From JBBIMP01 sp037444305 (GTDB lineage: Bacteria > Acidobacteriota > UBA6911), in NCBI GenBank assembly GCA_037444305.1, contig JBBIMP010000045.1:1-38915 (forward strand): 38,915 nucleotides of DNA. The letters run 5' to 3'. The translations under genes and the position numbers were made by a program. Under the pieces are notes generated by a model. The model ran no database searches. It worked only from the letters and a program-made list of their open reading frames with translations, and was not told where the DNA came from. Positions 6,558-14,733 of the stretch are shown here, in pieces. Within the stretch, counting starts at the first letter, position 1, and every line of letters begins with the position of its first letter.

Positions 6558-7611
6558 AGGCGGGGGGGAGTTTTTGGAGCTCTTCCTCCAGGCGGGCGAC
6601 CTTCTCCCGCAGCGCGTCGATCTGCGCCTTCATGTCGGGGAGCCGGCCGAAGAGCGCGTTAAGCCGCTTGTACTCGCTGAGCGGGCGCACCGGCACGCCC
6701 CAGTAGACGTCGCCGCTGCGCACGATCTTGCCCGGCAGGATGCCGGCCTTGGAGCCGATGACGGCGCCTTTCTGGACCCGCGTGTGGTCGCCGAAGCCGA
6801 CCTGCCCGCCGATCACCGCCAGCTCCTCGATCACGGAGCTGCCCGAAATCCCGGTCTGGGCTGCGATGACGACGCCGGGCCCGATCTCGACGTTGTGCGC
6901 GACCTGCACCAGGTTGTCGATCTTGGCGCCCGCGGCGATCCGCGTGGTGCCGAGCGAGCCCCGGTCGATGGTGGTGTTGGCGCCGATCTCCACGTCGTCC
7001 TCGATCACGACCCTGCCCGCCTGCGGGAATTTGACCTGCTTCCTCCCGTCCAGGACATAGCCGAATCCGTCGCTCCCCACGATGACGCCCGCGTGCAGGA
7101 TGACGCGGTCGCCGATCTCTGCGCCCGGGTAGAGCACTACTCTCGGGTGGAGCGTGCAGGCGGCGCCGATCTTCGCGTCCCGGCCGACGACCACGCCCGC
7201 GTGCAGGATCGTTCCGGCCCCGATGCGCGCGCCGGGACCGACGGCGACCAGCGGCCCGACTTCCACGTCCGCCGCCAGCTCGGCCCGCGGGTCGATCACG
7301 GCGGCCGGATGCCGCCTGCCGGTCGAAACCGGCGGGGGCGCCAGCAGCGCCGCGGCCCGCGCAAAGTCCACTTTCGGGCGGTCGGAAAGGATGACGTGCA
7401 GGCCCGGCGGCAGGGTATCGGGCGGGGCGACGATGCACCCGGCGCGGCCCGCGGCTGCCGGGTCCCACTTCGCTCCCCTGTCCAGGAAGACGAGCGAGGC
7501 TCCGTCGGCCTCGTCCCAGCCGGAGATCCGCGAAAGCCGCCTTGCGCCGTCGCCTGCGAAACGCAGGCCCAGGATGGACGAAATCTCTGCGATCGAGTAG
7601 CCCTTGGTCAT
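6550..7611 (-). CDS. lpxD: UDP-3-O-acylglucosamine N-acyltransferase LpxD
   Basis: LpxD adds the N-linked hydroxyacyl chain to UDP-3-O-acyl-GlcN in the third step of lipid A synthesis in the cytoplasm. The 353-residue protein has an N-terminal uridine-binding domain followed by a left-handed beta-helix of hexapeptide repeats (about 100-300). The catalytic histidine falls at residue 239 in AHNVEIG, the same number as in E. coli LpxD. The helical tail is coiled-coil-like (LREKVARLEEELQKL). It starts 28 bp after the radical SAM gene. Its final residues and TGA are contributed by element 4, so the native C-terminus may once have differed. Confidence 0.96.
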   Translation of the reverse strand: MTKGYSIAEISSILGLRFAGDGARRLSRISGWDEADGASLVFLDRGAKWDPAAAGRAGCIVAPPDTLPPGLHVILSDRPKVDFARAAALLAPPPVSTGRRHPAAVIDPRAELAADVEVGPLVAVGPGARIGAGTILHAGVVVGRDAKIGAACTLHPRVVLYPGAEIGDRVILHAGVIVGSDGFGYVLDGRKQVKFPQAGRVVIEDDVEIGANTTIDRGSLGTTRIAAGAKIDNLVQVAHNVEIGPGVVIAAQTGISGSSVIEELAVIGGQVGFGDHTRVQKGAVIGSKAGILPGKIVRSGDVYWGVPVRPLSEYKRLNALFGRLPDMKAQIDALREKVARLEEELQKLPPASS

Positions 7612-7639
7612 GGTGAATTGAGCGGTTTCGCGCCGCGCC

Positions 7640-9610
7640 CTACCCGCCGTTCTTCAGCGCGGGCTGCGCCTCCCCGTTGCCGGCGTGCCTGCCTTGGCCG
7701 CAGCAGCCGGCCGCGCAGGACTTCCCGGCCGGCGCCCGCAGGTCGAGCGTGTGTTCCAGCGCCGGCAGCTCCACCGCACGGCCCTTGGCGTAGATGGGGT
7801 GGCGTCCCTTGCTGTTGTGCCACTCGGCCAGCGTCGCGGTCCGGTGCATAGTCTCCACGATCTGGCGCCAGCCGACGCCCGTGTTGTAGGCGCAGAAGGA
7901 GATCTCCCCTTCCTGCGTCCCGTAGGGGATGACGCACATCTCGGTCCGGCGGAAGTCGTAGGTCCACAGGTCCTGGAACCACATCCCCTCGATGCAGAGC
8001 ACGCGCCAGTCGTCGGCCTCGGAGCGGGTTTTCATCCGGTCGTTCCGGTCGCTGTCGGGCTTGGCCGAGGTCGGCCGGAAGAGCGTGACCAGCTGGGAGA
8101 CCGGGAAGCCGCGCGGGGCCCTGGCCGCGTCGAAATTCCGCGTGATGGCCAGAGCCAGCTGCGCGCCCGTGAGCCTGCGGCCGCGCGCCGAATCGGTGAT
8201 CCGGGCCGTGTCGCGGACGAACTGCTCGTAGTCGAAAAAGCGGAAAAGCGGCGTCCACTCGCGCGTGCGCCGGTTCACCGCCAGCAGGCTGAAGATCCCG
8301 CAGTTGGGGTGGCAGTTGCAGGCGCTCCAGCCCCAGGAGGCGTCGGGGCCCTGCATGATGTCCATGACGCTGGTGAAGGCGCTGTAGGAGGAGAGCGGGT
8401 ACCAGTCGCGCATCGGCCGCCACTCGGGGTTCAGCTGCGCCTGCAGGTCCTCGACCATCTGCGTCAGCGTGTAGCGCTGCGCGTAGCGGGTCTCGTCGTC
8501 GACCTCCTCGTCGCGGCCGGTGAAGGAAACCGGCTGGAAGGCGATGGTCTGGACCTTGTCGACGTTGCGCAGGGCGAAGTCCACGATCGGCCCGACGGCG
8601 TCGTTGTTGATCCCGTTGACGATCGTCGTCACCAGCGTGGTCTTGATGCCGGCCTTGGCCATGTTTTCGATCGCCTGGACCTTCACGTCGAACAGGTTGG
8701 CCACGCCGCGGTGGCCGTTCGCGTCGTTGGTCGTTCCGTCGAACTGCAGGTAGGCGCCGTGCAGGCCGGCCTCGGCGGCCTTGCGCGTGAACTCCTCGCT
8801 CTGCGCGAAGGCGATGCCGTTGGTGGCGGCGATGACGCGGTAGAAGCCGGTCTTCTTGGCGTAAGCGACCGCGTCGAGGAAGTGCGGCGAGAGCGTCGGC
8901 TCGCCGCCGGAAAGCAGGATGATCATCTGCCGCTTCGGCTTGAACGAGACGGCGCGGTCGAAGATGGCCTTGATCTCCTCGAAGCCGGGCTCGTGGACGT
9001 AGCCCACCTGGTTGGCGTCCATGAAGCAGGGGTTGCACATCATGTTGCAGCGGTTGGTGAGGTCCACCGTCAGGACCGTGCCGCGGCCGTACTGAATGGT
9101 CGAGGAGCCGTGCCGGTGCAGGTGGGCGTCCTCGGCGGTGCGGAAATCGCGGCCGAAGAACAGGCTCTCGATGCGGCGCGTGAAGGCGGGGTTGGTCGAG
9201 AGGACGTCTTCGAACGGGCCGTGCCTCTCACAGATCTTGCGCATCAGGATGCGGCCGTTTTCCTCCACGATCTCCGCCGGAATCTCGCCCGGGCTGGAGG
9301 CCACCAGCGTGTTCACGTCGGTTTCGCCGGCCACGAGCGCCGCGCGGGCCTCGGGGATGCACTTCGGGCAGAGCGAATCGGTCGTGCGCGGGATGCCGAG
9401 CGGGGGCGAGGAGCGTTCGTAGCTCTTTAGTATCTTCCCCGGCGCCCACTTGGGGTGCGGCAGTTCGCCTTCGGGCAGGAGGCGGTTCACGGCCTGGAAG
9501 GCATGCCACGCCACGTTCGCAAGGCCCGACGCCAGCGCGGAGGTGATCCTGCCGGTCAGGTATCCTCTGCCGTCGCCGTTGCCGTTGCGGATCATGTGAT
9601 CTGTATACAT
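7640..9610 (-). CDS. Radical SAM enzyme of the MJ0619 / tetraether synthase (Tes) family
   Basis: The 656-residue protein carries the radical SAM cluster motif CNMMCNPC (Cys188, Cys192, Cys195) and the SAM-binding GGEPT. It also has features I associate with COG1964/Tes proteins. These are an N-terminal metal-binding segment with Cys81-P-K-Cys84 and a later C127-x-x-HG, a CxCxxxC block (Cys431, 433, 437) and a C-terminal CVIPYGTQEGEISFCAYN segment like the CVIHYATPDGRIIPFC.YN of archaeal members. Archaeal Tes joins lipid tails carbon-to-carbon into membrane-spanning lipids; relatives in bacteria have been proposed to make membrane-spanning diacids. The neighbours are lipid genes (lpxD, lpxB, an ICMT-like methyltransferase). 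I chose ATG 9610 over the longer frame because GGAG lies about 8 bases upstream and the longer frame reads through element 5. Confidence 0.8.
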   Translation of the reverse strand: MYTDHMIRNGNGDGRGYLTGRITSALASGLANVAWHAFQAVNRLLPEGELPHPKWAPGKILKSYERSSPPLGIPRTTDSLCPKCIPEARAALVAGETDVNTLVASSPGEIPAEIVEENGRILMRKICERHGPFEDVLSTNPAFTRRIESLFFGRDFRTAEDAHLHRHGSSTIQYGRGTVLTVDLTNRCNMMCNPCFMDANQVGYVHEPGFEEIKAIFDRAVSFKPKRQMIILLSGGEPTLSPHFLDAVAYAKKTGFYRVIAATNGIAFAQSEEFTRKAAEAGLHGAYLQFDGTTNDANGHRGVANLFDVKVQAIENMAKAGIKTTLVTTIVNGINNDAVGPIVDFALRNVDKVQTIAFQPVSFTGRDEEVDDETRYAQRYTLTQMVEDLQAQLNPEWRPMRDWYPLSSYSAFTSVMDIMQGPDASWGWSACNCHPNCGIFSLLAVNRRTREWTPLFRFFDYEQFVRDTARITDSARGRRLTGAQLALAITRNFDAARAPRGFPVSQLVTLFRPTSAKPDSDRNDRMKTRSEADDWRVLCIEGMWFQDLWTYDFRRTEMCVIPYGTQEGEISFCAYNTGVGWRQIVETMHRTATLAEWHNSKGRHPIYAKGRAVELPALEHTLDLRAPAGKSCAAGCCGQGRHAGNGEAQPALKNGG

Positions 9611-9710
9611 ACCCGAGCTCCGTCTAATGATTTTGCCCCAAGCGGGTGAGACAGAGTAACTTAACAACTTTCGCCCGCAAGATCCAACAATTTCTCCCGC
9701 AGCGGAAAGC

Positions 9711-9803
9711 GTTCCACGGAGGTCCACGGAGAAGAGCACGCCCTGAGCAGGCCGCGGTTTTTCTCCGTGGAACTCCGTGCTTCTCCGTGCACCTCCGTGT
9801 AAC
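9711..9803. repeat. CRCRRA-array inverted repeat, CACGGA dialect (element 5)
   Basis: The left arm (9711-9734) and right arm (9780-9803) are inverted copies at 22 of 24 positions. The right side holds four copies of TCCGTG (complement CACGGA) at 9764, 9774, 9784 and 9794, an exact 10-bp period; the left arm has two, at 9715 and 9725. It lies 20 bp downstream of the ICMT-like stop and about 100 bp upstream of the radical SAM start. The remaining gap (9611-9710) holds the radical SAM leader and no other feature I can name. Confidence 0.92.
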
Positions 9804-9823
9804 AAAGAGGCGTGTCTTGCAGA

Positions 9824-10360
9824 TCAGAGGCTGCGCCAGTAGAGGAACGCCATCACCGCCGCCAGGCCCAGCACCGTCCGGTGCTCGCGGTTTTTCACCA
9901 CCCGCGCCCACGAAAACCTCGAAGGCGGCGCATCCTGCGCGCGGAAGTTCGGCAGAAACAGCGGCACCCTGCGGGAGTAATCGTCGAACGACGGCCCATG
10001 CCCCTGCCTGAGCTCCAGCTCTTCCCGCTTCATCACCGGGTAGTAGACGAGCGCGAAGAAGATCCCGAAGGGGATCAGGAGCCAGTAGCCCTGCCCGGCC
10101 AGCAGAACGCCGAGCGCCATGACGAGCGAGCCTAAATAGAGCGGGTTGCGCGTGAGGCTGTAGGGTCCTCCCTGGGCGAGCACCCTCCCTTTTTCGATGT
10201 GCCCGGCCGACCAGACCCGGATGAGCGACCCGGCCAGCGCCAGGCATCCCCCGATCCAGAGCGACCGGCGCGACGGGTGCATCAGGACGAGAAACAGGAT
10301 CCCAATGAGGGTTCCGACGGGAACCCGGAGTTTCTGCGCGAGCATTCCCCAGGAGTTCAT
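9824..10360 (-). CDS. ICMT/PEMT-like integral membrane methyltransferase
   Basis: The 178-residue protein has four to five hydrophobic segments and the isoprenylcysteine carboxyl methyltransferase-like core: GPYSLTRNPLYLGSL (about 65-79) followed by a KREELELRQGHGPSFDDYSRRVP segment (about 111-133). In this family the region binds S-adenosylmethionine. Bacterial members methylate lipids or unknown small molecules; true prenylcysteine substrates are unlikely here. Its start is 4 bp after the M1-like gene's stop, so the two are probably cotranscribed. The nearby Tes-like enzyme and lipid A genes make a lipid substrate attractive but unproven. Confidence 0.82.
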   Translation of the reverse strand: MNSWGMLAQKLRVPVGTLIGILFLVLMHPSRRSLWIGGCLALAGSLIRVWSAGHIEKGRVLAQGGPYSLTRNPLYLGSLVMALGVLLAGQGYWLLIPFGIFFALVYYPVMKREELELRQGHGPSFDDYSRRVPLFLPNFRAQDAPPSRFSWARVVKNREHRTVLGLAAVMAFLYWRSL

Positions 10361-10364
10361 CGGC

Positions 10365-12401
10365 TTATCGCGGCGGCTCCGGCGGTATGGGCGGTTCGGT
10401 GTCCATGGTGGTGCGCGCCCGGGTGAAGGGCTCCTCGAGGTATTTCTTCGCCTCCTCCTGCGCGCCGTCGGTTTCGTCTTTCGTATTGATCGCCTTGGTG
10501 TATTCGGCCATGGCCCGCTGCCGCTGCCCCAGGATGTCGTAGATCTTGCCGAGGTAGATGTAGCACCAGACCTCGATCCAAGCGGGGTCCTTGTCCCCGT
10601 TCAGGGCGTCGCGGAAGGAGTTGGCCGCCGCCTGGTAATTGAACTGCTCGAAGAAGACCTCGGCCAGGCGGAAGTGGGCCAGCGATTTGAGCGGATTGAT
10701 CTCGAGCGCCTTCTCGTAGGCGCGGATGGCCTCGATGAAGTTCTGTTTCTTCTTGAGGTCGTTCCCCAGCGAGAGCTGCACCGAGGTCTGCAGCGCCTTC
10801 GAGTCGCGCAGGATCCGGTTGTCGGGATCGAGGATCACCCGCTTCGGCATGGCGAAGGTCTCGATGTCGAAGGGTGTGGCCAGGCCGCTCAGCTCGAAGG
10901 TTCCGCGCTCGGTCCCGTCGCGCGTTTCTATCTCGACTTCCAGCGGCATGCGGAAGAGATCGCGGTCCTGGCGGATGCTGCCCGAGACCCGGAAGCCGTC
11001 GCGCGTCTTGTAGATGACGTAGTCGGCGTCGAACGTGGGCACTCCGGTGGAATCGACCCACTGGCCGAAGAACCAGCGAAGCTCCTTGCCGTATTTCCTT
11101 TCGGCCAGCGCCTGGAAGTCCACGCTCCGCCCCTGGGGCCCGGCCTCCTTGAGATACTCCTGGAGCAGCTCCGCGAAGGGCTTGTCCCCGAGCAGCTGCC
11201 GGAGCATATTCAGCACCCAGGCCCCTTTACCGGCGACGACCGACTCGAACGCTTCGGTGCGGTAGCCCAGCCCCAGGCCTTCGCTGATGGCGCTCTTGCT
11301 TTCGAACTTGAGGCCCAGCACGGCCAGCTGGTCGAGTTCCTCCTTCAGCGCTGCCGGGCCGCCGGCCTGGCCGAGGTAGAGCGCCGCCGAGAGGTACGAC
11401 AGGCCTTCGGCCAGCCAGAGGTTGTTCGCGCTGCGGCGCCCGGCGGTTTCCTGCCACCACTGGTAGGCCGCGCGGCGCGCCAGCTCCCTCGCCGGGGGGT
11501 TCGGCTGGGAGATTTCCGACCGCGTGATGAATATGGTGCCGAGGCTGCCGTGCTGCTGCGCGAGCCGGTCATCCACCTCCACCAGCCGGAAGCGGCCGCC
11601 CGCAGCCGTAGGGCCGAAGCGCGAACGGTAGAATTCCAGGATCTTCGCCAGCGTCTCCGCGTGCGCCTGGATTGCCTCCAGGTGCTCCTGCCGGACGAAG
11701 CAGGCCACCTCGATCTCCCCGTGCGTCACGCTTTTTTCGAAGTAGCGCCCGGCGACGATCGAGTTGGGCAGGATGGCGCGGCGCGCGCTCCAGCCGAAGC
11801 TCTCGGTGATGCCTCGGGTCACGACGGGCAGCTGCTCGCCGGGGCCGATGACGGTGATTCCGAGCGGGACCGTGATCTCGATCTCGGCCGTGGCGTAGTC
11901 GGAAAAGAAATCGTTGAGCGGGAACCACTTCGACTGGTAGAGCAGGTAGCTGCCGTCATCCCCGATGTAGGAGCTGCTCTCGTCGCGCGTGTAGTTACGG
12001 CTGTAGCGGTCCCGGTCGAAGCCCCCCCGGTATTCCACCGTCAGCGAGACGCTGGAACCGGCCTCCAGCATCCGCGGGAAGCGCACCGTGAGCTCCCCGG
12101 GGCCGAACTCGTCCTGGCCGAACTCCAGCTCGATCCCCTCGGGGTTGAGCACCTTGGAGACCGAGAGGTTTTCGCTCAGCTGCAGGACGATGAGGTCGGT
12201 CGCTTCGAGCAGCCGCAGCCGCATGGCGGCCGCGGCCTTCAGCTCGTGCGCCGCGGGATCCAGTTCCGCCTTCAGTTCGTAGTGCTCCACGTCGATCCGC
12301 GGGGGCGCCGGCCGGCCGCGCCGCGCCTGGGCCATGGCGCCCAGCGGCCCGAGGGCCAGGATGAGCAGCCCGAGGGTTGCCCGGCAGCAGATTCTCTTCA
12401 T
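10365..12401 (-). CDS. Secreted M1-peptidase-like protein lacking the zinc motif, with C-terminal TPRs
   Basis: The 678-residue protein starts with a signal peptide (about 1-25, ending AMAQA). An M1 aminopeptidase-like beta domain follows (YELKAELDPAAHELKAAAAM), then a gluzincin-like domain. Where active M1 enzymes have HELAHQWW, this protein reads RRAAYQWW (residues 309-316), so both zinc histidines and the catalytic Glu are gone; the downstream WLAEGLS helix is kept. The GAMEN exopeptidase motif is not recognisable. Residues about 560-640 form tetratricopeptide repeats (FIEAIRAYEKALEINPLKSL). It is therefore probably a non-catalytic periplasmic binding or scaffold protein. It lies 15 bp downstream of lpxB. 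Confidence 0.82.
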   Translation of the reverse strand: MKRICCRATLGLLILALGPLGAMAQARRGRPAPPRIDVEHYELKAELDPAAHELKAAAAMRLRLLEATDLIVLQLSENLSVSKVLNPEGIELEFGQDEFGPGELTVRFPRMLEAGSSVSLTVEYRGGFDRDRYSRNYTRDESSSYIGDDGSYLLYQSKWFPLNDFFSDYATAEIEITVPLGITVIGPGEQLPVVTRGITESFGWSARRAILPNSIVAGRYFEKSVTHGEIEVACFVRQEHLEAIQAHAETLAKILEFYRSRFGPTAAGGRFRLVEVDDRLAQQHGSLGTIFITRSEISQPNPPARELARRAAYQWWQETAGRRSANNLWLAEGLSYLSAALYLGQAGGPAALKEELDQLAVLGLKFESKSAISEGLGLGYRTEAFESVVAGKGAWVLNMLRQLLGDKPFAELLQEYLKEAGPQGRSVDFQALAERKYGKELRWFFGQWVDSTGVPTFDADYVIYKTRDGFRVSGSIRQDRDLFRMPLEVEIETRDGTERGTFELSGLATPFDIETFAMPKRVILDPDNRILRDSKALQTSVQLSLGNDLKKKQNFIEAIRAYEKALEINPLKSLAHFRLAEVFFEQFNYQAAANSFRDALNGDKDPAWIEVWCYIYLGKIYDILGQRQRAMAEYTKAINTKDETDGAQEEAKKYLEEPFTRARTTMDTEPPIPPEPPR

Positions 12402-12416
12402 CTTCTTTCTCCGTAC

Positions 12417-13571
12417 CTACAAGCAGCGCTGCACAATGCCCGCGACGGTTTCCGAGGCGCAGCGCGCGCCGAGCTTCTCCCTGATGCCCTGCAGCCGCAA
12501 ACGCATCGTGGCCGCCTTCGCGGGATGGTCCAGGTATTGCAGCGCGGTCGCCGCCAGCGCTTCCGGAGTGGCCGAGTCCTGCAGCAGCTCCGGCACCACC
12601 AGCTCGCCGGCAATCAAGTTTACCAGTCCCTTGAACCGGCTGCGAACCAGAATCCGGCCGAGCATCCAGCTGCCCCGTGAGAGCTTGTACGTCACCAGGA
12701 AGGGCGTCCCGACGAGCGCGGCTTCCAGCGTGCTGGTCCCGCTCTTGACGAAGCCAAAATCGGCGTTCGCCAGCAGGTCGCGCGAGTTCCCGGCCACGAC
12801 GCGCATCCGCCCGTCCCAGTCCCTGCCCGGGACGCCGGCGGCGATCCGCTCCACCCTCGCCGCGCCAACCGTGGGGGCTGCCGACACCAGCACCTGGGCG
12901 TCGCGGCGCCCCAGGATCACCTTCGCGGCCTGCAGCAGCGTGGGGAGCATGTGATCGATCTCCTTGCGGCGGCTCCCCGGCAGAACCGCCACGGTCAGTT
13001 TCTCCGGGTTGAGTCCCAGGGCGCCGAGATACCGCTCGCGGTCGAACACGGGCGCGAAATCCTCCAGGAGCGGGTGCCCGACAAACTCCGCCGCCACCCC
13101 CCGCGCCCGGTAGTAATCCTCCTCGAACGGCAGGATCACCAGCATCCTGTCGACCGAGCGGCGGACCTGCCGGATCCGCCCCTGGCGCCAGGCCCAGAGC
13201 TGGGGGCCAATGTAGTAGATAACGGGAATGCCGAGACGTTTCAATCGGGCCGCCAGCCGGAGGTTGAATTCCGGGAAGTCCATCAGGACCGCCACGGCCG
13301 GGGGCGACTGCCGGCAGCGGCCGAGCAGCGCGCGAAAGAGGTCGAAGTAGCGGGGCATGTGGGAGAGCGCCTCGCGCGGGCCGATGCTGGCCAGGTCGCG
13401 AATGTGGCCGAGCAGTTCCACGCCCGCCCGCTGCATCTCCTCGCCGCCGGCCCCGAAGAAGCGGATTCCCGGCCCCGAAGGATTTCCGGCCAGCCGCCGG
13501 ACGAGGGCGCCGCCGTAACGGTCGGCCGACTCCTCGCCGGCCACGATGAGGACGACGCGGCGGTCAGGCAT
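12417..13571 (-). CDS. lpxB: Lipid-A-disaccharide synthase LpxB
   Basis: LpxB joins UDP-2,3-diacylglucosamine and lipid X to form the lipid A disaccharide at the inner membrane. The N-terminal VAGEESADRYGGALV (family GExSGD motif, here with Glu-Ser-Ala-Asp) is present. So are YYIGPQLWAWRQGRI (about 111-125), FVGHPLLE and VLPGSRRKEI, in the usual GT19 order. The 384-residue length is normal. I chose the ATG at 13571, which overlaps the mnmA stop in ATGCCTGA; the frame extends six codons further with no added support. A lipid A gene embedded between mnmA and an M1-like gene is unusual compared with the classic lpxD-fabZ-lpxA-lpxB cluster. Confidence 0.95.
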   Translation of the reverse strand: MPDRRVVLIVAGEESADRYGGALVRRLAGNPSGPGIRFFGAGGEEMQRAGVELLGHIRDLASIGPREALSHMPRYFDLFRALLGRCRQSPPAVAVLMDFPEFNLRLAARLKRLGIPVIYYIGPQLWAWRQGRIRQVRRSVDRMLVILPFEEDYYRARGVAAEFVGHPLLEDFAPVFDRERYLGALGLNPEKLTVAVLPGSRRKEIDHMLPTLLQAAKVILGRRDAQVLVSAAPTVGAARVERIAAGVPGRDWDGRMRVVAGNSRDLLANADFGFVKSGTSTLEAALVGTPFLVTYKLSRGSWMLGRILVRSRFKGLVNLIAGELVVPELLQDSATPEALAATALQYLDHPAKAATMRLRLQGIREKLGARCASETVAGIVQRCL

Positions 13572-14733
13572 GGCCGTCCCCCTCTGCACGCGCGGCGGTC
13601 CCCGTCCCGGCCGTCGCCGCCCGCGCGATCCAGCCGCCCCCGAGGACCTCCTCGCCGCGGTAGAAGACGGCGGCCTGCCCGGGGGTCACCGCCGGCTGCG
13701 GCTCGTCGAACGCTACGTCGAGCGCGCCGTCCTCCCGGGGCGTGATGACGGCCGCGGCTTCCTCGTGGCGGGACCTTATCCGGACCGCCGCCTGGAAGGG
13801 CCCCGCCGGTTCGGCCATGGCGACCCAGTTGGGACGAACCACGCGGCAGGCATTCCGATAGAGCTCGGAGCGTTCGCCGACGACTATGCGGTTCGCCCCG
13901 GGCTGGATGTCGACGACGTAGAGCGGCGAGCCGCGGGCAAAGCCGAGGCCGCGGCGCTGCCCGATCGTGTAGCGGTGGATGCCCTGGTGCCGGCCGGCAA
14001 CGCGGCCGTCGGAGTAGACTATGTCGCCGGCGGGAAAGGGGTCGCCGGCGCCGCCCTCCCCGGAAACCTCGGCATAGTGGCGCTCGATGAAGCCGGCGTA
14101 GTCCCCGTCGGGGACGAAGCAGATCTCCTGGCTGTCGGGCTTGTCGTAGACCGGGAGGCCGCGGCGGCGCGCCAACTCGCGCGCCTCCTGCTTGAGGAGC
14201 CCGCCGAGCGGGAAGACGGCGCGGGCCAGCTGCTCCTGGGTGAGCCCGAAGAGATAGTAGCTCTGGTCCCGCCGCCGGTCGCGGCTCTTGAGCAGGACGT
14301 GCCGCCCGGCGGACGGGTCCAGGCGCACGCGCGCGTAGTGGCCCGTGGCCACCCTGTCCGCCTTGACCCGGCGGGCGGCCAGGACCAGGTGGTCGAACTT
14401 CAGGTGCGAGTTGCACAGTATGCAGGGGGAAGGCGTGAGGCCGCCCAGGTAGCCGTCGATGAAGCCTTTCACCACCGTCCGCTCGAACTCCTGCTGGAAA
14501 TTGAGGACGTAAAAGGGGATGCCCAGGCGGGCGGCCACGGCCCGCGCGTCGTGCAGGTCTTCGATGGAGCAGCAGCGCCCGGCCTGGGCCTGCGCCCCGT
14601 CCGGATTGCGCCGCCGGTCCCAGAGCTGCATGGAGAAGCCGATGACCTCGCAGCCCTGGTCCCTGAGGATGAGCGCGGCGGCGGAGCTGTCCACGCCGCC
14701 GCTCATCGCCACCGCCACGCGCATCGCGCTCAT
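13564..14733 (-). CDS. mnmA: tRNA-specific 2-thiouridylase MnmA
   Basis: MnmA installs sulfur at position 2 of wobble U34 in tRNA-Lys, -Glu and -Gln, using ATP and sulfur relayed from a cysteine desulfurase. The PP-loop SGGVDSS is at about residues 11-17. The nucleophilic cysteine is Cys107 in CILCNSHLKF, and the second catalytic cysteine is Cys205 in SQEICFVPDGDYAGFI. The 389-residue length is typical. The ATG at 14733 overlaps the upstream gene's stop as ATGA, and a second in-frame ATG three codons later is possible. The 3' end overlaps lpxB by 8 bases, so hypothetical-mnmA-lpxB form a tightly coupled run. Confidence 0.96.
   Translation of the reverse strand: MSAMRVAVAMSGGVDSSAAALILRDQGCEVIGFSMQLWDRRRNPDGAQAQAGRCCSIEDLHDARAVAARLGIPFYVLNFQQEFERTVVKGFIDGYLGGLTPSPCILCNSHLKFDHLVLAARRVKADRVATGHYARVRLDPSAGRHVLLKSRDRRRDQSYYLFGLTQEQLARAVFPLGGLLKQEARELARRRGLPVYDKPDSQEICFVPDGDYAGFIERHYAEVSGEGGAGDPFPAGDIVYSDGRVAGRHQGIHRYTIGQRRGLGFARGSPLYVVDIQPGANRIVVGERSELYRNACRVVRPNWVAMAEPAGPFQAAVRIRSRHEEAAAVITPREDGALDVAFDEPQPAVTPGQAAVFYRGEEVLGGGWIARAATAGTGTAARAEGDGHA

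Noticed and set aside
9711..9803. CRISPR-like array
   Set aside because: Units are 9-10 bp with no unique spacers of 25 bp or more, arranged as inverted arms; no cas genes nearby.
9611..9805. Longer start for the radical SAM gene
   Set aside because: The extra 65 codons are translated repeat element 5 and leader; the ATG at 9610 has its own SD.
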